Shown piece after piece: positions 12,474 to 20,739 of a stretch of 20,739 bases of DNA (position 1 is its first letter; each line of letters opens with the position of its first letter). A model generated the notes under the pieces. The model was not told the origin of the DNA. It did not search any database and worked only from the letters and a program-made list of their open reading frames with translations. The DNA comes from Zygnema cylindricum (Eukaryota > Streptophyta > Zygnematophyceae > Zygnematales > Zygnemataceae): assembly GCA_037447655.1 (NCBI GenBank), contig JBBHKE010000927.1:452400-473138 (forward strand), read 5' to 3'. The position numbers were made by a program, and so were the translations under genes.

Positions 12474-12824
12474 GGATGCCGGGTGGCTCAACTGCGCTCC
12501 GCATGTGGCCGGGCCTCCCAAGGCTGCCACTGTGCGGTCCTGCACTCGTGCTCCATTGCACACTGCCCAACTGGTTTCTCGCCCGGATTTGACGGCCGGC
12601 CAAAAGCGCACGCGAGGCTGCGAACGGCAGTTTGTAGGTTGGAGATTAGGGTTTGGCGACAGTCTGTTTGGCGGGAAAGACCAGGGATGCCCCTCCCTCC
12701 TTTCAGCGCCAGACTGTCAATACTGTTGATAAGACACGTGGAGGGGAGCTCAGGAATGCGTTTACCTCCAATTCTGGTCACGCTTGTCGGGGAGGATTTT
12801 GTCGGTATTCGTGGTGTGTGTGTG
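12474..12824. other. GC-rich island of unknown nature
   Basis: About 12474-12720 is clearly richer in GC than the flanks and open in several overlapping frames, none with a recognised domain. It could be a promoter or first exon of a gene hidden by the gap, or part of a retroelement. I assign no function. Confidence 0.35.
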
Positions 12825-12944
12825 TTCTCTCTCCTTTCCCGCTCTCTCTCCCTCTCTCTCTTCCATCCCCTCCCCCTTCTCTTTTCTCTTGCTCACTCCC
12901 GCACTTCCCTCCTCCCCTTCACACCCTCCCCTCTTTCTCTCTCT
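12825..12944. repeat. Polypyrimidine tract running into the gap
   Basis: Almost pure C/T sequence (CTCTCTCCTTTCCC-type) with a few purines, ending in CTCTCT at the N run. Such tracts often break assemblies. Confidence 0.9.
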
Positions 12945-12954
12945 NNNNNNNNNN
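12945..12954. other. 10-N assembly gap
   Basis: Ten consecutive N bases. The true length may differ; apparent reading frames across it are meaningless. Confidence 0.99.
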
Positions 12955-13310
12955 GTGAGTTTAACTGGGTGCGGATATTTTTGAATCCCACGCAGAGGTA
13001 CACGGGTTCATTCCCAAAAAAAGATAGCAAAAGGACATTTTGAATCTCGGTATGGCGGATTCAGAGTTGGCATGTTTTTTTATCTCTTTTACTCTTCATG
13101 TAAAACGCAGTAGTAGCTTAAATTCTACATAATATACAACAACAAAACACAACAAGCTGGGTGCTGGTGCGGTTTTTTGCAGTAGAAGTTTGAAAAGAAA
13201 TTTTGTGTTCCTTCTACACAAAATTTTGTTTCTTAAAAGCTTTTTGCTTATCTTTGTGCATCAGCGTGCACATTAAAAAAAGTTCTTTAAAATTTTCTTA
13301 AGTTCGCTGT

Positions 13311-13668
13311 CGGACAAAACATAGCGGATCGTGCACTTTTGTGTCGCTTGAATTCTTTTAAAATTTCTTGAAAAAAATTACACGTGCGACTACGTGTTTC
13401 TATTCGTTTTTCGAAAATTCTTTGTTTTAAAACACATCTTCCTTGTGTTTTAAAGAAAAGTTTGAAGATGACGTTTTTTGGCGTGGTCGTGGGTCGAACA
13501 ACACAAAACAACAACATATAATACATCTTAAATTCGATGATGACGCAAAATGTACTTCTCATTTTCTCTATTTTTTTGTACGGTTGAGACTTAGGCGGTA
13601 TGGCTCTAAGTTTTACAGGAAAACGATAGAAAAAAACCCTTACTTGGGCACATGGAGACGCACCCTAA
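13311..13668. repeat. Dispersed hairpin repeat, copy 2 (358 bp)
   Basis: Direct copy of 11812-12173, starting CGGACAAAACATAGCGGATC and ending ACGCACCCTAA, with small indels. The internal stem-loop is intact: TTTAAAACACA (13426-13436) and TGTGTTTTAAA (13444-13454), with the loop differing at one base. Flanking sequence on both sides differs from copy 1, so the shared unit has sharp ends. Confidence 0.85.
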
Positions 13669-14290
13669 GTTTTTATAGGCGTGGGTCAATTTGAGTGTCG
13701 CCACGTAGGTTGAGGATCCTATCTTTAATATCGTGAAAGTTTTGGAAAATGACCAATTTTGTTTCAAAATATGTACTTTCGTATTATGTACGTGTACTTT
13801 CACAATTTGAATTTGTATTTCAAAACAAACGACAAAAAATAGAGCTCGAAACCATGAAGCTGGAAGGAAGTCAACAACCGTACTTCTTTTGGAAGGAAGA
13901 CAAAATCGTACTATGAATGCATGCTTCTTTTCGGCAAAGATTTTACGGTCACCTTGTCCGAAGGCACGTGACTTTTGGGACGTGAGAAAATTTTATTTTT
14001 TCGTCTTTGCTTGTGTCTATTGTCTACGTGCAGCGATTTTACGAGTTCTGTGATGGTGTACTCACCTCCGTGAGGCAGGCTTTCCATTACAGAGGCGGAT
14101 GGAGCGATTGCTTCGCGGATGAAGACCAAAACATAATCGGACGGTCGATGTTTTCTCCCGTGTCCTTCGAGAATCGTATCCTTGTTTTCTGTAATGTTGT
14201 TTTCAAAAAAAATACGAAAAGATAGTACGACATTGTACGGTGAAGAACAAAATTATGTAATAAACCTCACTTTTCGTCTGATGTAACCAG
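13669..14290. other. Intergenic DNA between repeats
   Basis: No recognised coding sequence. A GTAC-containing stretch (about 13772-13800) and two AAGGAAG-type words near 13863 and 13893 are the only local repetition seen. Confidence 0.35.
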
Positions 14291-15071
14291 TGGTGTTGTG
14301 TATCGGCAAGGATTTGTCGATAACCGATTTGGGCATTTTTTCGGGTTGCCAATAATCGATATATCGACATCGGTGTTATCGCCGATAAACACCCAATAAT
14401 ATCGGTTGTTTATCGGCGATAACACCGATATCGATAACTATTGGCGATATTTGTACGGACAGTACAGATAAATATACGGCCATTACACTCAACTGTACGG
14501 GTTATTCCTCGGACGCGCCGCGGAGCGCCTTCCCCCGATTTATGGAGAAAATCGCGATTCTTTCTTTATTATTTCTAATTTAAGGGGGTTTTACTTGGGT
14601 TCCACGCTCCCATACCCTTCCAGAATTTTCAGAAGATAGCGGCAGTAAATGGCGGCAGTTTGACAGATTTGTTCGTCTGCACTGTTCGTATGGTTTTCGA
14701 AAAAGTTTGAATTACAAATTTGAAATTTACAATATAATTTATTTATTTTGTTTCAATACTATAGTTTTAGAACTATAAACTACTGTTTTAATTTTGTCAA
14801 CGTTTATGTGCTGCGCTAGCCGTAATAAAATCCTGTTAAACAGAATAAGGAACAGATTCTTATACGTGGCATGCCACGGTTTACAAAGTCAATAATATAA
14901 TACAGTATATTATAAAGTACTATTGTATGCGTACTTTATTTTTGTTAAGTTATCGCCGATAAGGAATTTGTTGGTCTTGGACCGATATATCGGGTCCTCT
15001 AACCGTCTGATACTTGATCACTATCGGTATCGGTGTTATCGCGATAATTTTTTTTCCGATACACAACATTA
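14291..15071. mobile_element. hAT-like non-autonomous terminal-inverted-repeat element, copy B
   Basis: The ends are TGGTGTTGTGTATCGG (14291-14306) and CCGATACACAACATTA (15056-15071), inverted with two mismatches in 16. Flanks GTAACCAG (14283-14290) and GTAACCTC (15072-15079) match at 6 of 8 positions, consistent with an old 8-bp target-site duplication of hAT type. The interior has many ATCGATA/TTATCGGCGATAA words and a long hairpin. No transposase frame is seen. Confidence 0.65.
14363..14435. repeat. 29-bp inverted repeat hairpin inside copy B
   Basis: Arms 14363-14391 and 14407-14435 pair at 28 of 29 positions around a 15-nt loop. Core words are CATCGGTGTTATCGCCGATAA and its complement. 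Confidence 0.92.
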
Positions 15072-15079
15072 GTAACCTC

Positions 15080-15940
15080 ACCATTATACTACAAGGCCCG
15101 GTCTGGGTCGATAATGTATCGAACTGAGCGAACCGGTTTTCGGCTTTTTTCTGTACCATTTATTCGCTAACGCATGTTTTGATCTGCTCGTTATTTTAAA
15201 CCGCTTGTTCGGTTCGATCATGTCTATCCCACTTCGAACCGATGTACGTTTGTACGGATACATCGTGTCATGAAGTACAGCATACCGATGTACCAAAAAA
15301 GCAAAAAATGTACGCTGGATCTGACGACCCGTCATTTCTCACGTAGTTATGGCTGGTGTGCTCTTGCACTTTCCTGTACTATACGCGTAATGTATGCATG
15401 CTTTACTGTTTGTTTTTTCTTCGCACAGAACACCGCATATATTAATAGTCGCACATTGAACCTATTGCTTGGATCACCTCTAAGGGTACTTTCGTATGTA
15501 ACCGAAACTTTAGTCTTGTAACTTTGTTTTTAGCGAAGATTCTCCGTACTACTTTCAGAGCATTCGTATGTAAAGAAATGAAGTCGCTACTTTAGATTAT
15601 GACAAATGTAGACGTGGGTGTAATTTGTGACGGTTGTAGACAGCTACAAAACTCGCGACAATTGATGACGTTTACAAAATAGCGGCGGTTGTAGACGTCT
15701 AACTACTTGTGACATTGTAGATGTTTAGGGTTTGTGACATTTTGACGTCACGCTCAAATTATGACAGCGTCGACGTCATAACTTCTAAAACTTTCCGCCA
15801 TGGTTTCCTAATTTTGTTTTTTAGTGTTTTCTCACTATACTTGCTATCAAAATACTCCCAAAGATGGCAAAAAAAATCGTTTTTAGAGATCTTTCATTTG
15901 ATACCATTATTAATGGTTTTCATTGTGAGATAGACGCGAT
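15080..15940. other. Intergenic DNA with degenerate GTAGACGT/GTGACATT words
   Basis: Between about 15605 and 15780, TGTAGACGT-, GTGAC- and GACGTCA-like words recur in irregular order. Similar words (CGTGACATTGTAGACGTA) occur near 11610-11630. No coding sequence was recognised. Confidence 0.35.
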
Positions 15941-16173
15941 AGTGTGAGAGGGAGAGAGAGAGAGAGGCGCTTTCACGGAGTTCGCTTGTGCGAAATGGAG
16001 TTTGTTGGTCGAGACCCCCTCGACGGCCCTTGTACGGCAAAAAGCGCACGGAAGAAAGTCACGCACAGGCTAGAAACGTGCAGTGCGATTTTTTTTGGTA
16101 CTACTGGCACAAAAATTGTTCAAAAACTTCAGAACGTGTGCGACAGCATCTGCCTATTTGCTCACCTCATGGA

Positions 16174-16215
16174 ACTTTATTTAAAATCACCTCGCGAGGT
16201 GATTTTATATAAAGT
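16174..16215. repeat. 42-bp near-perfect palindrome
   Basis: Arms 16174-16194 and 16195-16215 are inverted copies with one mismatch and no spacer; the central 24 bases, AAAATCACCTCGCGAGGTGA onward, are perfect. Confidence 0.95.
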
Positions 16216-16445
16216 TTGAAGATGAGCTGAAAGGACGCGAAAGTGTGTCGAAATGCGCTAAACGACAAACTGCATCGCGCTAGACGACAAACTACAGTAC
16301 ATGTAAAGTTTCAAGGAAACGCAACTTGTACGGCGGTAATTTCTATTTTCTGGTACGGCTACGGATTTTCTCGTTTTTTTCTAAGTTATGGAGGAAAACG
16401 ACAGAAAATAACTAACTTTAGCACATGCGAAAGTACCCTAAGCGA
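16174..16445. repeat. Dispersed hairpin repeat, copy 3 (diverged)
   Basis: Shares ordered landmarks with copies 1 and 2: a stem-loop directly followed by AAAGTTTGAAGATGA (16210-16224), then ACGACAA, CAACTTGTACGG, TTTCTATTTT, TACGGCTACGG, CTAAGTTATGGAGGAAAACG, ACAGAAAA, AGCACATG and ACCCTAAG. Overall similarity is much lower and the hairpin sequence differs. I infer an old member of the same family. Confidence 0.6.
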
Positions 16446-16621
16446 ATTCAAAAACCATTTGGTTTGGCCTGATCCTTAGCGAACCCGGTTTGAGCTGACG
16501 TCAAAATGCTATCGGAAAGTACAAAAAGTACAAAGGACACTTAGGAATTAGAGTACTAAAACTGAAATGTGATATAAGACAGTCCAACTTCAGTTTTGCA
16601 ACAGTCATATTTAGTGCCACA

Positions 16622-17168
16622 AAACCGCTCACCTTCTTTAGTGTTAAAATAAATTAGCATAATTTAGTATTAATAATGCTATTTTGTGTACCAATGTCGG
16701 GAAAAAAAAAAATATTAACATTAATTTCGGCACTTAACGCCAATATGTGTGGCAACAGAACACTATTTCAGGTGCAAGTGTACTTCCTTGACAGATAGAC
16801 GTACTTGTGGGGTTTGGCAATAGTAAAAGACTAAATTAGAATAAAATTAAACAGTTTTTCTGGTTATTTACGCTATTTAAGATTTACCTTAATTAATGTT
16901 CCCCTTACTTCCGAGGCTAACAGGTAGTGAAGGTTTGTTCACATGCGGAACGCACGTTGTAGAACTGAGATGTCACATAGACTTTTTGTACGGAAACAGA
17001 CTTCTCGAACATAACGCTAATTTTCCCAGACATAATATAAAGTGGTTTAACTTTCCATATTAGCGTCAATTTTATTTTGATGTCAATAACACTAATTTAG
17101 GATATTTGAGCCAAAAAAAAAGCCACCACAAAATTAGTGTTTTTAACACTAGTAATGCTGAGCGGTGT
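16622..17168. mobile_element. AT-rich MITE-like element
   Basis: The left end AAAACCGCTCACC...TTTAGTGTTAAAATAAATTAGCAT and the complement of the right end CTACACCGCTCAGC...CTAGTGTTAAAAACACTAATTTT match over roughly 38 bp at about 75%. The interior repeats TTAGTGTT, TTAGCGT and TAACGCTAA words. It is related to the sequence at 2222-3345. No open frame is present and no clear target duplication was found. Confidence 0.5.
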
Positions 17169-17321
17169 AGGTGAATCGAACTGCAGGTTTCAGTTCTGCT
17201 GAGGTCCCAATTTAAATTGACATGACAGTTCAGTTTGTAAATACTCAAACTGGTAGTACCACAAACAAAATATGCTGGGGAAGCACCGACAATCAGGTCA
17301 CTGCCACTTCATGATTTAAAA

Positions 17322-17600
17322 AATTAATATATATGTATATATATATACGTTGTCCATCGTATCAAATTTCTCGTAATATCGAATGATACAATAGTTTAAC
17401 TGTATCAAGGCGGTTGTAACCGGGTGGCTACATACAAATATACATATACACATACATGTAGATACATAGAAATATATACATATATACATTACATATGTAT
17501 ATATATTTATATGTGTATATGTCTATATATACATACATACACATATACATATATACATATATACATATATACATATATACATAGATACATATATACACAT
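17322..17600. repeat. TATATACA/CATATA microsatellite region
   Basis: ATATATGTATATATATATA near 17328-17347 and, after a short spacer, a long imperfect (ATACAT/ATATAC)n tract at 17431-17600. It gives a low-complexity Tyr/Ile/Met/Cys frame on the minus strand that is not a gene. Confidence 0.93.
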
Positions 17601-17956
17601 TAACCATAAAGTGAAACACCTTAAAAAAGACCCCCGAATACAAACTCAGCCACAAATTAGGTGAGAAGGGGTGACGGTAATCACGATGCCCATGAGAATT
17701 TCTCATCCACGATAAAAGCAGGGAGCTTTAGTGACTGCAAAAATGTACAGCTAAACAAACTGAAAATAAGGGCCCCTATATAGCATATACCAAGCATCAA
17801 CAGTCTGGCTCCTAGAAACTCAAATTTCCACATCAGTGTGACTTAAAATGGAGTCAAATCGTCAACGATTTCACCGTTTTAAGAAACCCTAAAAAACCCA
17901 AGCAAATCATCTCATTGTCTCCTTTGATTGATCCTCAGCAAAGGAAAATCAAGTTT

Positions 17957-20119
17957 TTACTGCAAACCAAAGCCTGTCGCATTCTGAATTGCGAGTTTGA
18001 GCCGCCCTTCGAGCTTCTCTTTGGAGGAGTACTCAGGCAACATCAGGACATTGAAGCACGTGTGGGCTGTCGGTAATCTGCGAATAACTCTTTCATTTTT
18101 GTTAATCTTTTTTTTTTTTGTTAAATTTTTTATTTGTCCCCAATAAAAAACTCGCAGTCAGTCAGTCCATATATGTCCACATCACAATTTCCAGAAAAGG
18201 GATCATAAAATGCACATTTAGGGGAAGGGCTAAGAAGGTAAGGATTCCCAAAGAATCCTTTGTTGAACTCATTCAAGGAAATGGGTAATAGAGAGAATAG
18301 GTAAACGCTACCTGTATGTATCTCCCCCGTTTCTCATGATGATAAATTTGAGAGAACCAAGGCCACCAATAGGTGAACGATCATTGCCAGTAGTGAAGAA
18401 TAGGAGCTTTTTCTTATCTTCAAACGGCATATGATGAACCTATGCAGCCCCAATGATAACATAACACACCCCATTTTTATTCATTTATTGTACAACAAGA
18501 AGGACCAGCAGAAGAAAAACTTTAACTTTAGTTCAATTGTCTCACACAAAGCAGACAAAGCAAGTCCTCCAAAATGCTACTTTGCTTGTCAGCAAGCAGA
18601 TACTCCTCGATAGTGATGCTGCCTTTAAGTGTGAGATGCGGTATTTGCCTCATAGGGAAAGCAAATAGTGGCAAATACATTATTAAAGGCAGGAGAATAT
18701 GTAGAAAAACGGTAGTGGCAATTTCTTTTTAAAATAAGTATAGGGAATAAGTGTTCTTACCACCTCCCAAAACCATCTGATATTCGGTGAATGTTTGTTG
18801 AAACCACCGTCATAATGTGCAACTCTTTCCAATGCCTACGAATCCACGTCCAACCCCACATTTGCATAAAGATTGAAGTGAACTTTTCTCATATAAATCC
18901 AAGCCAAAGCCCCACATGTTCCAGTTATATCATATGTTACATGTCACGACACACTGTATGAAAGGCTGTTTGGCTCTCTATGCAATTTTTTCAAAGTTTT
19001 TGTTAGAAGATCAGGCTTTGATAGAAGTATTCTGAATTTGGAAAACTAGTGATGTTTTATAATACCGGAATCTAGAATTGTAGACTGCTTCAGTATCTAG
19101 GATTTCGGTATTCAGTCTGCTAGTTTGTTCCTTTCTGTCTGATCTGTTTTTCTCTGCGTATCTCAGGTACGATCAGAATAGAATCCGGTCAAAGATCTGT
19201 TATAAATCTTGACCGGATCCTTTGAGTGAAGGGTCAAGTGACCCTTCGAGTTAGGAAAGTTTTTTTAGTCTCCAAGAGGTCACTCTCGGATATTTTTCTC
19301 TTTCCTATTTAAAGCCTGTTCTTGTCTTTCAGTTTTTATCAATTTAAAACTTATATTTCAGGCTACCTTTTCTTCCACTCTATTTTCTGCTGCCATGACT
19401 TCTAATCTAATAGTTTTAACATTACCTCAAAGTCGAAGTGTGGTAGACCGCATACAAGTAATTCAAGCTCTTGTGCTTGAAACAAACTTAAAGCTGGTCC
19501 TCCACAAACCTGAAAAAATAGTACACTGACAAAAAATCAGATTGCATATTTGTATAAATTGTTAGAACATGACAATAATTTGGAAAATTTTGACAATAAT
19601 CAAGCCCAAATTGTGATAAGATTTTAACGTATCCAGATTCAACAAGTTAAGTCTCTTCTCACCTTTCCTCATTCCTCTCTCATCTCTCCTGTCTAATTTC
19701 TCTCAGTTCTGCCAGTTCAGTCTCCTCTGCTTGATAAAGACAAGAGTAAGAGAAGAGAGGGGCGGACAGGGAGAAGTGAGAATAGAGGATCCTCATGATG
19801 CTATTTCATAGATATGTACTCATGGTGCAAAATTTGTAATCAAAAATCTAAAAAATAATCAACTATCCATCAACAGGACAAAAATTAATGTGGATATAGC
19901 TCAAATCAAGAAAAGGTCATACTCTATCCCATACTAGTGTCATTTTAAACACTAATCACTTTGAATACTTTATCAGCTATTCATGGAATACTATCTTTAC
20001 CTTGCAAAAGGGAGTAGACAACAAAAATGTCACAAACCTGTAAAAAACCACGAGAGAAGGCCGCAAATTGGTCCTTTATGGAGTCCTCGAGAATATACTT
20101 GACATACAGTTCGACATAC
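17957..20119 (-). CDS. HECT-type E3 ubiquitin-protein ligase, UBE3A/HERC/HECTD2-like (5' partial, five visible exons)
   Basis: Minus-strand exons 20119-20038, 19509-19426, 18835-18761, 18439-18312 and 18077-17957 (stop TAA 17959-17957) join in frame through GT-AG introns. They encode the C-terminal half of a HECT domain in canonical order: [20 protein letters not shown] then [39 protein letters not shown]...[15 protein letters not shown]...[19 protein letters not shown]; and [20 protein letters not shown]. The Cys in HTCFN (codon 18058-18056) is the catalytic thioester residue, and the C-terminus GFGLQ keeps the phenylalanine four from the end typical of HECT ligases. HECT enzymes take ubiquitin from an E2 onto this Cys and pass it to substrate lysines. 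The [21 protein letters not shown] signature is closest to UBE3A/HERC-type proteins as I know them; substrate-binding domains lie right of the window. I found no further HECT exon in 20120-20739. Confidence 0.93.
18056..18058 (-). other. Catalytic cysteine codon of the HECT domain
   Basis: TGC on the minus strand, in the LPTAHTCFN motif, seven residues into the last exon. In the HECT family this Cys forms the ubiquitin thioester. Confidence 0.93.
19183..19247. repeat. Two adjacent stem-loops in a HECT intron, possible LTR or MITE remnant
   Basis: ATCCGGTCAAAGAT (19183-19196) pairs with ATCTTGACCGGAT (19206-19218) with a one-base bulge, and GAAGGGTCA (19228-19236) pairs perfectly with TGACCCTTC (19239-19247). 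A TATTTAAAG box follows near 19307. The context recalls the regulatory part of an LTR, but no TG...CA ends with matching target duplications were found. Confidence 0.4.
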
Positions 20120-20739
20120 CTGGAGATTTTCAGCAATACTTGTTCAGGCTCATAACAATATCAACTTAACAAAAACTGAAAACCCAGGGATTTCAATGCT
20201 CTGTTTTTCCAACAGGGAAAACATGCATTTGTTGCATTAAATGTCTTATTGTCATACAATGTCATATACAATCATAAATGTCCTCATATCATCAATATAT
20301 TGTCATATATCGTTCATTATACATTGCCATACATTGTCATATGCTGTTCAAGTAATGACACTTTCCATAATGTGGCACGGAATGAAAAGGATCCTAAAAA
20401 TCCCATAACCCAATAGATAAAATGTGACATTCTTGTCTGAAACTCAACTTTACTTAATCTTTATGTCGAGACTCATAGGTCCATAGCAGCAGGCTCAATA
20501 TAGTTGGAAAGAGAAACTTAAAACTTGTCGATTCGCAAATTCATGCTTTCTCTCACTACATCATGTACATTACAGTATTGGAAAATATACCAAATAATTT
20601 TATAAGATTTACATTTTTCATTCGCATTATTCCAAGTGAATATAAAACTGAAAACTACTGCCATTGTCCGACCCATACAAAAATGATGGACGCTCTTAAA
20701 GAACGTGAGAAAACCCAATAAGTGACAGCTTTTAGACAC
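20120..20739 (-). other. Intron (or upstream intron/exon sequence) of the HECT gene
   Basis: No sequence coding for the preceding part of a HECT domain was recognised here, so the intron before exon 20119-20038 is probably longer than 620 bp. The minus-strand frame at 20518-20739 carries no HECT motif. Confidence 0.5.
20247..20350. repeat. Degenerate tandem of ATTGTCATA words
   Basis: ATTGTCATA, AATGTCATA, ATTGCCATA and similar words recur about seven times with spacing of roughly 10-15 bp. It lies in intronic DNA of the HECT gene. Confidence 0.6.

Noticed and set aside
12956-13013. Possible tRNA or polymerase III gene near GGTTCATTCCC
   Set aside because: The B-box match is imperfect, no A box is seen, and the upstream side is the gap.
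12483-13043. 186-codon frame across the gap
   Set aside because: It runs through unknown bases and a polypyrimidine tract, and other frames are open in the same GC-rich block.
17433-17597. CRISPR-like regular repeats
   Set aside because: Simple-sequence DNA with no unique spacers, in a eukaryotic context.
17428-17706. Tyr/Ile/Met/Cys-rich frame on the minus strand
   Set aside because: Translation of the TATACA microsatellite.
20518-20739. Minus-strand frame as an upstream HECT exon
   Set aside because: Its translation has none of the residues expected before the [10 protein letters not shown] segment.

Overview
The window reads as nuclear DNA of a green plant, most likely a land plant (possibly a seed-free lineage) or a streptophyte alga. 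The reasons are three intron-containing genes with GT-AG splice sites, one of which encodes a protein with a chloroplast-type N-terminus and a DUF4079 membrane domain, plus AT-rich, repeat-laden intergenic DNA with a long CT microsatellite and one 10-N assembly gap. The exact lineage cannot be fixed from the sequence. No bacterial operon, CRISPR array, rRNA or convincing tRNA gene is present.

Layout. (1) 86-1582, plus strand: the last three visible exons of a PLAC8-family (cell number regulator 6-like) cysteine-rich protein, whose 5' end lies left of the window. (2) About 1583-4687: non-coding, with AT-rich MITE-like sequence (2222-3345) and a hAT-like terminal-inverted-repeat element carrying a striking G-run (3380-3813). 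(3) 4688-7727, minus strand: a complete four-exon gene for a 310-residue DUF4079 protein, probably a plastid or thylakoid membrane protein, with a G-box/GGGCCC site in its upstream region. (4) About 8100-17900: almost 10 kb with no supportable gene. It is built of a (CT)66 tract, nested GTAC-rich inverted-repeat elements, three copies of a hairpin-bearing repeat, a 3 x 53 bp tandem, a polypyrimidine tract running into the gap, a second hAT-like element, an AT-rich MITE-like element and a TATACA microsatellite. (5) 17957-20119, minus strand: the last five visible exons of a HECT-type E3 ubiquitin ligase of UBE3A/HERC/HECTD2 type, including the catalytic cysteine and stop codon; its 5' part runs off the right edge.

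The three genes show no sign of working together; they look like ordinary scattered nuclear genes. I do not see a new multi-gene system. The most unusual content is the repeat landscape: three related copies keep a hairpin at the same place although one has a quite different stem, and several inverted-repeat elements seem nested.
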